Notes: generated by a model not told the origin, from the letters alone. DNA of 64,000 bases from Clostridium sp. 12(A) (GCA_000526575.1 JAGI01000002.1:1736001-1800000); one strand, 5' to 3'. Shown: positions 1-9,455, numbered from the stretch's first letter. A program made the numbers and translations.

Positions 1-19
1 AAATGTCGATTAGAAATAG
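1..19 (+). repeat. Left copy of a 19-bp direct repeat
   Basis: AAATGTCGATTAGAAATAG is repeated exactly at 1169-1187, just upstream of tRNA-Val. The left copy touches the window edge, so the match may continue outside. The two copies flank the cold-shock gene and the acetyltransferase gene. Confidence 0.7.
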
Positions 20-55
20 GCTCTATTTATTATTTATTACTTTTCAAAATCCTTA

Positions 56-84
56 TTGACTTATACTAATTATTGTGTTACATT
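56..84 (+). promoter_or_regulatory. Probable promoter of the cold-shock gene
   Basis: A -35 TTGACT (56-61) is followed after 17 bp by TACATT (79-84). This would give a leader of about 120 nt, which is usual for csp mRNAs. The -10 is only moderately good. Confidence 0.4.
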
Positions 85-112
85 AAAATAGTATTTTAAT
101 AAAGTCTTGATT

Positions 113-163
113 TCGCATATATTGGTAAGTCATTATTCTATTGATGATTTACTTATATATGCG
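113..163 (+). promoter_or_regulatory. Long leader hairpin before csp
   Basis: The arm starting CGCATATAT and reading on through GTAAGTCAT (113-133) pairs with ATGATTTAC and ATATATGCG (143-163). The hairpin lies between the likely promoter and the csp ribosome site. It could be a temperature-responsive leader fold or a terminator for upstream transcription, because GATTTTTAG follows it. Confidence 0.45.
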
Positions 164-210
164 ATTTTTAGTTTTAGCTAATATAAATTTAATTTAAGGA
201 GGTATCTTTC

Positions 211-411
211 ATGAATAAAGGTACTGTAAAATGGTTTAATTCACAAAAAGGATTTGGTTTTATCAGCGATGGACGAGGCACAGAATATTTCGTTCATTTC
301 TCAGGTCTTGCTATGGACGGTTATAAATCATTAGAAGATGGACAATCTGTAACATTTGATATTGCAGAGGGTAATCGTGGGCCACAGGCCGTTAATGTTT
401 GTCTCGCATAA
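211..411 (+). CDS. Cold-shock protein (CspA family)
   Basis: This 66-residue protein is a single cold-shock domain, which binds single-stranded RNA and DNA and keeps mRNA unfolded at low temperature. The RNP1 motif KGFGFI and the RNP2-like motif YFVHFS are intact, and the N-terminus has the usual GTVKWFN. The length matches the family (65-70 aa). A strong AAGGAGGT ribosome site lies 9 nt before the ATG. The gene stands alone, with a long structured leader upstream and an intrinsic terminator right after the stop codon. Which csp paralog this is cannot be decided from the sequence. Confidence 0.97.
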   Translation: MNKGTVKWFNSQKGFGFISDGRGTEYFVHFSGLAMDGYKSLEDGQSVTFDIAEGNRGPQAVNVCLA

Positions 412-420
412 ACTAAGTGA

Positions 421-453
421 TAAAAAGACTGCTCATGAGTGGTCTTTTTTTTG
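421..453 (+). terminator. Terminator of csp
   Basis: AAAAAGAC and GTCTTTTT enclose a short CTCATGAG-containing loop and run into a T tract. Confidence 0.8.
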
Positions 454-644
454 TTATCTAAACAGAAGCGAAAGAACCATTTCTTAGCTATAAATTATTC
501 TTAATTCTCTTATATACATCACTTGGAACAATATTTTGATTGCCGAAATTATATTTTATGAATACTGCTTTAAAATAGTGTTCTATACAGTCATAAGATA
601 TTTTGTTATTCGCATAATCGTAAGAAACATAAGGAGGTCATAAT

Positions 645-1070
645 ATGAATTTTATTAATATTAGTGGTAATCTTCATGATAAGCGCATTTTAGATATTAT
701 CTCCCTTAGTCAGTACATGCCTACGGAAGAAAAAATGAATAGTCTTGCCCACAAATATGAGACAGACGCCGATATTTTTGCTTTTGCCTGTAATGTTAAT
801 GGCATTCCTTGCGGTGTAATTATTCTGAAGCACCTAATCAATGACGAATATGAAATTATGAGCATTGCTACCAATCCATCTGTTAGAAGTAAAGGGGTTG
901 CATCAAAACTGATAGCCTTTGCGTCGAAAAATCTCAATTGTAGTATAATAAAAGCTGAAACAGACGATGACTCTATTGGATTCTACCGAAAATGTGGCTT
1001 TCAGATAGTATCCTTAGGTGAAAAATATCCGGACACTGTTCGTTATCTCTGTACCTTCAAATTACCGTGA
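645..1070 (+). CDS. GNAT family N-acetyltransferase
   Basis: A 141-residue protein with a GNAT fold. The acetyl-CoA pyrophosphate loop appears as SVRSKGVASKL (R-x-x-G-x-A type), followed by the C-terminal GFYRKCGF motif of small-molecule acetyltransferases. The substrate cannot be read from the sequence. AAGGAGGT lies 8 nt before the ATG. It stands alone between the csp gene and tRNA-Val, within the segment flanked by the 19-bp direct repeats. About 190 nt of AT-rich DNA without a gene precede it. Confidence 0.9.
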   Translation: MNFINISGNLHDKRILDIISLSQYMPTEEKMNSLAHKYETDADIFAFACNVNGIPCGVIILKHLINDEYEIMSIATNPSVRSKGVASKLIAFASKNLNCSIIKAETDDDSIGFYRKCGFQIVSLGEKYPDTVRYLCTFKLP

Positions 1071-1245
1071 TTTGCTGTCTTCTTTATATTGATATCTTAC
1101 ACTCGGACTTTCTAAGCATCGCCCATTGCCGGTATTTTTTATATAAAAGCCTTGCGAAATTGCAAATAAAATGTCGATTAGAAATAGTCGCTATAACAAC
1201 AATATTGCTTGCCTTTTTCTACTCTTTCAGTTACAATTCCTATAT

Positions 1246-1318
1246 GGAGACATAGCTCAGCTGGGAGAGCATCTGCTTGACGTGTAGAGGGTCGCAGGTT
1301 CGAGTCCTGTTGTCTCCA
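1246..1318 (+). tRNA. tRNA-Val (anticodon GAC)
   Basis: A 73-nt cloverleaf. The acceptor stem GGAGACA pairs with TGTCTCC, and the discriminator base is A. The D-arm is AGCTCAGCTGGGAGAGC. The anticodon stem TCTGC/GTAGA carries the loop TTGACGT, so the anticodon is GAC. The T-arm contains GGTTCGAGTCC. The 3' CCA is not encoded. Confidence 0.96.
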
Positions 1319-1326
1319 CTTTTCAA

Positions 1327-1368
1327 CCCTGGTATATGCAAGAGATTATTGTATATATCAGGGCTTTT
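1327..1368 (+). terminator. Terminator after tRNA-Val
   Basis: CCCTG...TATATGCA pairs with TGTATATA...CAGGG and is followed by CTTTTG. The T tract is weak. Confidence 0.55.
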
Positions 1369-2141
1369 GCGTTTCCAGATTTATTAATTTTTAATTAAAA
1401 GGCATGAATTTACCCATCAACACAACACGTGATTGCACGAAATATGAAATCTAAAATGATATTGTTTCTTTATTAAGCCCGGCTCCGAATTACCACCCTT
1501 TCCCAGGTGTGCACAGAACAGCGTTTTTGAATTTGACGATACAAAGCCCGATTTTGAGTTTTATAATGAGCGTTGTCATGAATTTTAACATGCGGTAATG
1601 GTCATATATACACCTATCATCTCTAAATCACCCTGATAAAACAAATATACTTTATTCAACTAATGCTTACCTCGAAATCGTGGACAACTCAGCTATCTTG
1701 AAGTTGCCCACTTTCTTTTTATATCCCAATATAGATATCGTCTGGAACAGGATACGACCTATGAGTATATATTAGAAAATCAATATTGATATTTGAAATT
1801 ATAAGGAGTATTATCTCATTAAGATAGTAGAAATAATAACTATCTCATTTCAAAATAATAAATAAAAAAATGACTTAATGCTTCCTTAATGTTCAAAACT
1901 CATACACCATATCCAAACTAATTTCAAGGCAAATTTGCTTACCCCTTATCTTTTATCGTTAAGTGAGCAAATTATCGTTGATTTTCTCTTCATAAGAGTG
2001 GATATCTCACCATGTGTCATTATGGAAAGCTGGGTGGTGCTTTACACTGTAAAAAGGAAACGTTTTACCCCAAAAGCTACGGAACACTCTACACAAAGCA
2101 TTATCAACGGATCAATAACATTATAGTAGGAGGAATTATTT
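1369..2141. other. 773-bp intergenic region, no convincing gene
   Basis: A hairpin GTGGaCAACT / AGTTGcCCAC followed by TTTCTTTTT (1680-1720) looks like a plus-strand terminator. An open stretch of about 36 codons at 1478-1588 ends with YNERCHEF and a stop. It has no start or ribosome site and may be the tail of a decayed gene. Small ORFs at 1935-2126 and 2012-2242 lack ribosome sites. The promoter of the flotillin gene is probably in the last 150 bp, but I cannot place it. Confidence 0.4.
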
Positions 2142-4235
2142 ATGGAACAATGGCTAATGATAGCAGGAACTACTGTTGGAATACTTGTGTTGCTTTACCT
2201 GCTCATTTTCAAAATCCTTGGGTTAAGAGTCATCAGTTCTAATGAGGTGGCTGTCGTTGAAAAATGGTGGAGTCCCAAGGGTTCTCTTAAGGATTCCATT
2301 ATAGCGCTGAACGGGGAGGCTGGTTATGCGCCTGGATTGCTGCGTGGTGGTATCCATTTCAAGTCCGTTCTAATGTACAAAATACATAAATACCCTCTTA
2401 TTACTATCCCCCAGGGACAAATTGCCTATTTATTTGCCCGTGACGGTTCTCCCCTCTCCCCGGTTCAGACGTTGGGACGTATCGTGGAGGAAGCAAACAA
2501 TTTTCAGGATGTCTCGGGATTTCTTAAAAACGGTGGTCAGCGGGGTCCTCAGAGAGGGATTTTGAGAGAAGGAACATATGCCATCAATCTGGCTCAGTTT
2601 ATTGTAATTACCCCCAATAGCATTAAATTTATATCCGGTAATTCCAAGCAGGAGCAAAATGAATTGGTGAGTATGCAGAAAACCTTGATTGACAGGGATG
2701 GGTTTACACCTGTCGTTATCATGGGCAAAGGCAATGAGTCCAGTGATATGATGGGCATTGTCACGGTGCATGACGGAACGTCGATTCAGCAGGGAGAGAT
2801 TATTGCTCCGGATATGGGCGAAGAGCATGCCAGCTTTCAGGACCCTGAGAAATTTCTGGAACTTGGCGGCAGACGAGGAAAACAGATTCAGGTATTAACG
2901 GATGGTACCTATTATATTAACCGCCTGTTTGCTACGGTGGAATTCCGGCCTAAAACAGTCGTCCCCATTGGCTTTGTAGGCGTTGTAGTTTCTTTCTTTG
3001 GCCGCGAAGGCGTGGATACCTCGGGAGAAAACTATAAGCACGGGGAACTTGTCAGCGTTGGATCAAAAGGCGTACTTGAAAAACCTCTGATGCCTGGTAA
3101 ATATGCGTTTAATACCGATGCTGGTAAAGTTGTACTCGTTCCAACTACTAATATTATTTTAAAATGGAACAAAACAGAAACTGGAGATCATAAGTATGAT
3201 GAAAATCTCACTGAGGTGGATATTATCACCAAGGATGCATTTGAGCCGTCACTCCCTCTCTCCGTTGTAATGCATATTGACTACAAGCAGGCACCATGGG
3301 TCATTCAGCGCTTTGGTGATATTGGTATGCTGGTAAACCAGTCGCTCGATCCGCTGGTCAGCGCATATTTTAAAGATGTGGCACAGACGAAAACGCTGAT
3401 TGAGCTGATACAGGAACGTAGTGCCATTCGAGAGCGGGCTGTCTTAGAAATGAAGGAAAAATTCGAAAAATATAATCTTCAATTAGAGGAAGTTTTAATT
3501 GGCACCCCTAAAACAACAGTAGCCGATACCCAAATTGAAAACATTTTGATGCAGCTTAGGGAACGTCAGATTGCCGAAGAAAAAAAGGTCACCTACCAAA
3601 AGCAGCAATCCGCAGCGGAAAGTGAAAAATCCCTGCGTGAAGCACAGGCCATTGCAGAACAGCAGAGCTTCCTCACCAAATCCAAAATTCAGATTGAAAT
3701 AGAGGGTAACAATGGTGCGGCTCTTGCAAGCCGTGCAGAACAGGAGTCGAATCAGATTATTGCACTGGCAAAAGCTAATGCTTCCAAGATCAAGCTGGAA
3801 GGCGAAGCAGAAGCTTTAAAGGAATCAAATGTCGGTCTGGCCAAGGCTCAGGCCATTGAGGCCCAGGTCAAAGCTTATGGTGGTGCTGAATTTAGAGTCA
3901 TTCAAGAGGTTACCGATAAGCTGACTGATGCAATTAAAAACACAACAGTCGATATCGTTCCTAAGACTGTTGTACAGATGGGAAGTAGCGAAAACGGTTC
4001 TGCAAACAATTCCGGCGGAAATAGCACCGTTATGGATACCCTGCTTAAATTCATTACATTGGATAAGCTTGGCGTATCTTTGGAACATAATTCTCAATCC
4101 TCTGCTAAAACTAATACTACTACTGCTCAAGCAATTGGTTCTATCGCAAAGCCAAACCAAGGCCAGGGTGTAGATCGTACGGAAATAGAATCTACAAAAA
4201 ATGCAGAAGCTAATATCGACAAGGCTAATGAATAA
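2142..4235 (+). CDS. Flotillin-like SPFH/band 7 membrane protein
   Basis: A 697-residue protein. An N-terminal membrane helix (residues ~5-27) is followed by a long extracytoplasmic or insert-like region (~30-255) and an SPFH/band-7 domain (~255-430). Next comes an Ala/Glu/Gln-rich coiled coil (~430-590) with the repeated flotillin-type EA-rich heptads, and a low-complexity Ser/Asn/Thr tail. Flotillins scaffold membrane microdomains and oligomerise through the coiled coil. AGGAGG lies 10 nt before the ATG. The protein is longer than FloT (~510 aa) because of the region between the helix and the SPFH domain. It is closer to the long SPFH/YqiK-like proteins of Firmicutes. It is monocistronic, with no neighbouring NfeD-type gene, which FloT often has. 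Confidence 0.85.
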   Translation: MEQWLMIAGTTVGILVLLYLLIFKILGLRVISSNEVAVVEKWWSPKGSLKDSIIALNGEAGYAPGLLRGGIHFKSVLMYKIHKYPLITIPQGQIAYLFARDGSPLSPVQTLGRIVEEANNFQDVSGFLKNGGQRGPQRGILREGTYAINLAQFIVITPNSIKFISGNSKQEQNELVSMQKTLIDRDGFTPVVIMGKGNESSDMMGIVTVHDGTSIQQGEIIAPDMGEEHASFQDPEKFLELGGRRGKQIQVLTDGTYYINRLFATVEFRPKTVVPIGFVGVVVSFFGREGVDTSGENYKHGELVSVGSKGVLEKPLMPGKYAFNTDAGKVVLVPTTNIILKWNKTETGDHKYDENLTEVDIITKDAFEPSLPLSVVMHIDYKQAPWVIQRFGDIGMLVNQSLDPLVSAYFKDVAQTKTLIELIQERSAIRERAVLEMKEKFEKYNLQLEEVLIGTPKTTVADTQIENILMQLRERQIAEEKKVTYQKQQSAAESEKSLREAQAIAEQQSFLTKSKIQIEIEGNNGAALASRAEQESNQIIALAKANASKIKLEGEAEALKESNVGLAKAQAIEAQVKAYGGAEFRVIQEVTDKLTDAIKNTTVDIVPKTVVQMGSSENGSANNSGGNSTVMDTLLKFITLDKLGVSLEHNSQSSAKTNTTTAQAIGSIAKPNQGQGVDRTEIESTKNAEANIDKANE

Positions 4236-4277
4236 AAAATGAGACATTGCATTGAATTTTTTTAAATTTTATTACGC

Positions 4278-4315
4278 AAAAATCCCTTCAGACTTACTAG
4301 TTTGAAGGGATTTTT
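4278..4315 (+). terminator. Terminator of the flotillin gene
   Basis: AAAATCCCTTCA pairs with TGAAGGGATTTTT around a loop of about 13 nt. Confidence 0.85.
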
Positions 4316-4594
4316 ATGACTTAATACGCTAGATTTGATATAGAAAAGAGGAATGAGAAAAAATCATTCTATTACGCATTAAGAACACAGTCCTGTCCAC
4401 AAGCACTTCCCCACTTAGGAAGGAATGTAACAAATTTATCTAAGCAGTAGAACACATATTGCTACTGGACGGTTGGCAAAGGTTCAACAAAACGATGTTT
4501 CAAACACGTAACATATTCTTAAAGCATCTAAATTAATGGTAGCATTGCAAATCTTCTTTCATAATATATATCAAAGATCATAAGGTCGAAAACC

Positions 4595-5254
4595 ATGTAT
4601 ATGTATACCCATCAAGGAAACTCTTATTTTTCCATGCAGCCTGCATATCAGATGTCATTCATAAGAATTCTTCACGCTTCCCCTGATGCTCCTGCCGTGG
4701 ACATCTATGCAAATAATAATTTAATTGCAGAAGGACTTTCCTATAAACAATTAACCAGTTATCTTCCTATTGTACCTGGTAATTACCAGATACAGGTATT
4801 TCCCGCAGGCAATCAAACAAACGCTGTCATAGATACAAATGTGACAATTCCTCAAGACAGCGCATTTACGGTTGCGGCTGCAGGCGAATTAGCCAATATA
4901 GGTTTAATGGCTATTCCTGAAATGTTCACGCCAAATATGCCAATGGGAATGGGAAATGCTTCCTATGTACGTTTTGTACATCTGTCTCCAAATGCTCCAG
5001 CTGTAGACATCACACTGACAGATGGAACGAAACTCTTTGAAAATGTGTCCTATGCTCAATTTACTGATTACATTGCTGTAAATCCTGGAACCTATACCCT
5101 TCAAGTCAGACCAGCAGGAGGCAATCAAGTTGTATTAACAATACCAGATGTGTATCTTACGCCAGGTGCTATTTATACCATTTTCGCAGTCGGTCTTGTT
5201 GGAGATACGCCACCACTGGAAGCAGTTATTGCTACTGATGGTGAATACCAATAA
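4595..5254 (+). CDS. DUF4397 domain protein (two repeats)
   Basis: A 219-residue protein made of two tandem ~100-aa beta-rich repeats. Each begins with a variant of R(I/F)(L/V)H(A/L)SP(D/N)APAVD (residues ~24 and ~127), the hallmark of DUF4397 (TTR-like). No signal peptide is visible at the N-terminus, although many family members are envelope proteins. In clostridia such proteins are sometimes spore- or surface-associated, but no function is established. The ribosome site is weak (AAGG), and either of two in-frame ATGs (4595, 4601) could be used. A strong terminator follows. About 280 bp upstream hold no gene. Confidence 0.85.
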   Translation: MYMYTHQGNSYFSMQPAYQMSFIRILHASPDAPAVDIYANNNLIAEGLSYKQLTSYLPIVPGNYQIQVFPAGNQTNAVIDTNVTIPQDSAFTVAAAGELANIGLMAIPEMFTPNMPMGMGNASYVRFVHLSPNAPAVDITLTDGTKLFENVSYAQFTDYIAVNPGTYTLQVRPAGGNQVVLTIPDVYLTPGAIYTIFAVGLVGDTPPLEAVIATDGEYQ

Positions 5255-5268
5255 AATGAATTCAATGG

Positions 5269-5312
5269 CCCACATAAATACGTTTCTAAAAAACGCTGTT
5301 TATGTGGGTTTT
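5269..5312 (+). terminator. Terminator after the DUF4397 gene
   Basis: CCCACATAAA pairs with TTTATGTGGG and is followed by TTTTAA. Confidence 0.8.
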
Positions 5313-5693
5313 AATGAATCACTAATCCCATAAGTTTATCTAATTCTTATCTCGTCTCTTCCATCAAAAATAACCTCCTCTCTTTTAAATGAACAATATA
5401 AAATCATCCGATAAACGGGGTAACCTTTCAAGAATAATAATGAACGCTTTAGAATATTTTCATGATAGTTTAAGAATACTTTCGTTGTAGTTTTCATGAT
5501 TATTATATACAATAAAAATGTTATTTCAAAAAATAAAGTATTTTTGTATAAATTAGCTGTCAAAAATTCAGAATGAAACTTGTAATGTACATTATGATTC
5601 ACGACTTAATCATAGATAATTCTACATTTTGAAGCATATTACGATTATGGAAGATGTTCTATAAGTCCGGTAAAAATATCAATGAGGTGCAGC
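5313..5693. other. Intergenic region, nothing clear
   Basis: AT-rich DNA. A minus-strand open frame of 88 codons (5336-5602) has no ribosome site and reads like non-coding sequence. The promoter of the P-type ATPase should be here but is not obvious. Confidence 0.4.
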
Positions 5694-8087
5694 ATGAACA
5701 ATCTATCAGATGAAGTAAAAAATAACATAATAAATGGACTGTCAGAAGCAGAAGTTCAGGAAAGAGTTGAGGAAGGGCTTGTAAATCGCTCCACCATCAC
5801 AACAGGAAAATCAGTCAAAGAGATTATCCTGTCTAATACTCTGACCTATTTTAATCTGATTTTTCTCATTATATCCATTTTATTAATCTACGTAGGTTCA
5901 TTTCGGAATCTTACATTTTTGCCCATCATCATTGGCAATACCATAATCGGAATTGTACAAGAGCTTAGGGCAAAACAAATACTGGATAAAATGAATATTA
6001 TCAATGCTCCCCACTCCATCGTAATCAGAAACGGGGCGCAGGAGCAAATCCTATCTGAAAATCTGGTAAGGGACGATATCATTTTACTAACAGCAGGAAA
6101 TCAGATATGTGCAGATGCCGTGGTAATGGAAGGAACGGTACAAGTCAACGAAGCTCTTTTAACCGGGGAAGCAGATGAGATCGAAAAGACTACCGGAAGT
6201 AAGCTCTTATCGGGCAGTTATGTAGTAGCCGGACAATGCTATGCTAAATTAGAGCATGTTGGAAATGACTCTTATATAACAAAGCTGACTGCAGAAGCAA
6301 AAGCTATGGGTAACGATGAACAGTCGGAAATGATTCGTTCTATCAATCAGCTGGTTAAATGGATTGGAATCGGAATCATACCCATTGGTGCACTTTTATT
6401 TTACCAGGGATATGTTGTGAATCAGGAAACCATGCAAAAAAGCATTGTTTCCATGGTGGCAGCCCTGATTGGAATGATTCCCGAGGGACTTTACCTTCTT
6501 ACAACCATCGCACTGGCCTTAAGTACTATGAGATTAGCGAAAAGACATATCCTGCTTCATGATATGAAGAGTATAGAAGCACTGGCGCGCGTCGATGTGC
6601 TTTGTGTGGATAAGACAGGAACCATAACTGAAACAAGAATGGAAGTGGATGAGTTTATTAAAAGCATGACCAACCAGGAGCTTTCAATTACGGAAGATCC
6701 GGAACAACTTTTAGTGGACTATGCGTTTTCAATGGCCAACGATAATGCTACCATCCATGCCATAAAAGAGTACACTGAAAAATTAAATATAAACGTAGAA
6801 AGGCGAAAGCCTATAAACATCATTCCCTTTTCTTCCACCACCAAGTACAGCGCTATAGCCTTCGAGGACGGAAACTTTGTCCTTGGTGCGCCTGAATTTG
6901 TTATGCGGGAGGATTATAATACCATTGCACCAGAAATCAGTTCCTATGTTAAAAATGGACACCGAGTCCTTGTATTAGGCAAATACTGCGGCAGCAATAT
7001 GAAGGATGGGCTTACGGACAAAGTTGTGCCTTTGGGATACATTGTTTTAACAAATCCCATACGAGAAAATGCAAAAACCACTTTCTCTTATTTTAAAGAA
7101 CAAGGGGTCACCGTCAAAGTCATATCTGGAGATAATCCGGAAACGGTATCAGAGGTTGCTAAACGTGCAGGCATTGAGAACGCAGAACGGTTTATAGATG
7201 CAGGAACCCTTAATACTGATCGCAAGCTGGCTGATGCACTGGAACAGTACACTGTATTTGGACGGGTCACTCCAAAGCAAAAACAATTGCTTGTACAGGC
7301 ACTGAAAAATGCAGGACATACTGTTGCAATGACCGGAGATGGTGTAAATGATATTCTTGCTATGAAGGACGCTGACTGCAGCGTGGCAATGGCCTCAGGC
7401 AGTGAAGCTGCAGCTCAGGCAGCCCAGGTTGTTCTTCTGGATTCGGATTTCGCTCATATGCCGGACGTGGTGCTGGAAGGAAGGCAAGTAGTCAACAACG
7501 TGCAACGCTCTTCCGTTTTGTTTTTGGTTAAGAATATATTTTCCCTGTTACTGGCCTTGTTGTCTCTGTGGTTTTCCTTCACATATCCATTGGAGCCTTC
7601 TCAGATTTCATTAATCAGCATGTTTACCATTGGTATTCCTGGATTCTTGCTAGCTTTAGAGCCAAATAAAAAGCGGATTGAAGGTCATTTCCTTAAAAAT
7701 GTTATGTTAAAAGCATTACCAGCTGGTCTGACCGATGTACTGGCAGTGGCCTCTCTTGTGATTTGCGGCCAGGTCTTTTCCCTTCCGAAAAATGATATAG
7801 CAACAGCATCCACCATGCTCCTTGCAGTGGTAGGTTTTATCATACTGTTTAAGATCAGTGAACCTTTCAATCGGATTAAATACGGGATTCTTATTTTTAA
7901 TATATTTGGATTGGTATTTTGCGGTATCTTTCTCAACCAGCTGTTTGCAATAAGCGAAATGTCCAAGATATGTGTATTGTTACTCATAGTCTTTTCCTTT
8001 GCTGCAGAGTCCTTGTTCCGGTATCTTACAATACTTATAGAGAAACTGGATGAATTGTATTCCAGAATAAAGCACAGAAAAAAATAA
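5694..8087 (+). CDS. Cation-translocating P-type ATPase (CtpE/Exp7-like, probably Ca2+)
   Basis: A 797-residue P-type ATPase that pumps cations across the membrane. The actuator motif LTGEADE lies near residue 156. The phosphorylation motif DKTGTIT is near residue 306 and is preceded by the M4 motif MIPEGL. The hinge motif TGDGVND is intact. No N-terminal HMA domain is present, so this is not a copper or zinc P1B pump. The MIPEGL...DKTGT architecture and length resemble mycobacterial CtpE and streptococcal Exp7/CaxP, which export calcium. The ion assignment is by resemblance only. I chose the ATG at 5694, because GAGG ends 6 nt before it, rather than the ATG 12 nt upstream that overlaps this ribosome site. 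A bidirectional terminator follows. Confidence 0.88.
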   Translation: MNNLSDEVKNNIINGLSEAEVQERVEEGLVNRSTITTGKSVKEIILSNTLTYFNLIFLIISILLIYVGSFRNLTFLPIIIGNTIIGIVQELRAKQILDKMNIINAPHSIVIRNGAQEQILSENLVRDDIILLTAGNQICADAVVMEGTVQVNEALLTGEADEIEKTTGSKLLSGSYVVAGQCYAKLEHVGNDSYITKLTAEAKAMGNDEQSEMIRSINQLVKWIGIGIIPIGALLFYQGYVVNQETMQKSIVSMVAALIGMIPEGLYLLTTIALALSTMRLAKRHILLHDMKSIEALARVDVLCVDKTGTITETRMEVDEFIKSMTNQELSITEDPEQLLVDYAFSMANDNATIHAIKEYTEKLNINVERRKPINIIPFSSTTKYSAIAFEDGNFVLGAPEFVMREDYNTIAPEISSYVKNGHRVLVLGKYCGSNMKDGLTDKVVPLGYIVLTNPIRENAKTTFSYFKEQGVTVKVISGDNPETVSEVAKRAGIENAERFIDAGTLNTDRKLADALEQYTVFGRVTPKQKQLLVQALKNAGHTVAMTGDGVNDILAMKDADCSVAMASGSEAAAQAAQVVLLDSDFAHMPDVVLEGRQVVNNVQRSSVLFLVKNIFSLLLALLSLWFSFTYPLEPSQISLISMFTIGIPGFLLALEPNKKRIEGHFLKNVMLKALPAGLTDVLAVASLVICGQVFSLPKNDIATASTMLLAVVGFIILFKISEPFNRIKYGILIFNIFGLVFCGIFLNQLFAISEMSKICVLLLIVFSFAAESLFRYLTILIEKLDELYSRIKHRKK

Positions 8088-8112
8088 GCTTCACAATCCC
8101 CATAGTACAAAT

Positions 8113-8153
8113 AAAAACGGGCCTGATTGAAATAAATCAGATGCCCGTTTTTA
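8113..8153. terminator. Bidirectional terminator between convergent genes
   Basis: AAAAACGGGC pairs with GCCCGTTTTT and has A and T tracts on both sides. It can serve the ATPase and the convergent membrane protein gene. Confidence 0.85.
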
Positions 8154-8179
8154 TTAACTTCAATTCTAAATTTTGATTT

Positions 8180-8608
8180 TTATTGTGGTCCTATGTATCT
8201 AGAACTGTCAAACCCAAGAATCGGGAAAAAGATGACTGGCAGTACAACCAGACCAACGGTAAAACCAATGCTCTTTTGAAATGCTTTGGAAATCTTAGCA
8301 CAGTAAATGATATATAAAACCAACTGTGCCAAGCTTGCGAGACTGGATATAAAATCAATACTAGAAATGTTTCCAATAAAGGAAACCACCCACACAACAA
8401 TGAGAGCGATAAAATATATGGCGCTTCCAAATGCAATCTGAGACATAACATAAACATTATAAAATGGTATCAATGTGGCCCAGCCTGGTTGGCCTGCTTT
8501 CGTAAAAATCTTCCAATTGGCCACGATTAATAAAATACCGATTGCTATAACTAATACAAATACAAATGCGCCAAATGCAGCCAATGATGCATATAAACTA
8601 CTATCCAT
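8180..8608 (-). CDS. DUF5684-type small membrane protein
   Basis: A 142-residue integral membrane protein with about four hydrophobic helices. It contains the family-typical phrase GQPGWATLIPFYNVYV after the first helix. Such proteins occur widely in Firmicutes, and their function is unknown. The start at 8608 is chosen because AAAGGGGGAA sits at the right distance; an in-frame ATG 36 nt upstream has no ribosome site. It is monocistronic and converges on the P-type ATPase gene. Confidence 0.8.
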   Translation of the reverse strand: MDSSLYASLAAFGAFVFVLVIAIGILLIVANWKIFTKAGQPGWATLIPFYNVYVMSQIAFGSAIYFIALIVVWVVSFIGNISSIDFISSLASLAQLVLYIIYCAKISKAFQKSIGFTVGLVVLPVIFFPILGFDSSRYIGPQ

Positions 8609-8762
8609 GAACAATTCCCCCTTTATTTTTTTATTATTATACAATAAAGGACTTTATTTTACAATATATTCCATAATAATATTTATTATTATTTTTAAAA
8701 TTATGATTCATTTCCTTAGGAGCACTAATAAAAAGAAGAACTGATTTCATTTGCAACAGAGG

Positions 8763-8972
8763 TTAGGAAACTATCTTATTGAAGATAACGGTCTTTTCCT
8801 TTAATGAAATTTTACCTACCTCATAACCGTAGGCAATCAGCTCTTTCTTATAATTTAAAAAAGAATGATCTATCTCAAATCCAAGGATATCCTGTACTTG
8901 GGCGAATGTTAGTTTGAAAGACATATCCTCCTTCTTGCCTACATATTCCCATAACTCATTATACTTACTCAT
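8763..8972 (-). CDS. Small conserved clostridial protein, function unknown
   Basis: A 69-residue soluble protein beginning MSKYNELWEYV. It contains LTFAQVQDILGFEIDHSFL, a pattern I associate with a common but uncharacterised family of small clostridial proteins. AGGAG lies 9 nt before the chosen ATG at 8972; the longer frame from 8999 lacks a ribosome site. It may be a nucleic-acid-binding fold, but nothing decides this. Confidence 0.65.
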   Translation of the reverse strand: MSKYNELWEYVGKKEDMSFKLTFAQVQDILGFEIDHSFLNYKKELIAYGYEVGKISLKEKTVIFNKIVS

Positions 8973-9129
8973 AATACCTGTCTCCTCTCTCATATCCATT
9001 TATCTTGTCTCTTATAGAATAAAAGCTTATAATGTTATCATTTTATCTCAAATAATCCCAGCTATCAACAAGAGAATGAATCGTAGGGATATTTTCTCCT
9101 TCACAGACTCTTCACAGTTTTCTCAAATT

Positions 9130-9240
9130 CTCGTCACAGTTTTCATCTATATTAATATTTACAAAGAGGTGAAAGACCTTTTACATATAACTTTTTTCAT
9201 AGAGCCGGCAGAAGTTCCCCCCTTTTGCCGGCTTCCTCCC
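9130..9240 (+). other. GCCGGC hairpin module, copy A
   Basis: The hairpin AGCCGGC...GCCGGCT (9203-9233) is preceded by ACTTTTTTCATA and followed by TTCCTCC. A -10-like CTATATTAATA (9148-9158) lies about 50 nt upstream. Similar modules lie at 23142, 49408 and 54206. The rest of 8973-9455 holds no gene. A promoter-like TAGACT / TATATT pair (about 9329-9357) probably drives the gene at 9456. Confidence 0.45.
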
Positions 9241-9455
9241 CTGATTCCAGCTTTAAATCAGAACACATCTTAGTTACCAGTTATTTGGGGTGCTTAATTC
9301 TCGTTACGATTTTAAATAAATATAGACTTGAATCTCCAGTCTTGGTATATTATAAGTAGTTACCTTAGTAAGCAGCCACTTAAAAAGGCAGCAATATTGC
9401 TCGAATTTAGTCAAGAGCCTGATTGGGCCAGAGATAAGAAAAGGAGTTGATACAT

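Larger units (their letters stand above)
169..1187. repeat. Right copy of the 19-bp repeat lies at 1169-1187
   Basis: The exact repeat itself occupies only 1169-1187. This entry spans the interval up to that copy to mark the segment enclosed with the left copy at 1-19. No integrase or transposase gene lies between the copies. Confidence 0.3.

Noticed and set aside
1478-1588. Open fragment ending YNERCHEF before a stop
   Set aside because: Only 36 codons, no start or ribosome site, family not recognised; noted only as a possible gene remnant.
5336-5602. Minus-strand ORF of 88 codons
   Set aside because: No ribosome site, composition like non-coding AT-rich DNA.
9203-9233. GCCGGC hairpins as ordinary intrinsic terminators
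   Set aside because: None is followed by a T tract on the plus strand, and on the minus strand the following bases are TATGAAAAA; they do not fit rho-independent terminators.
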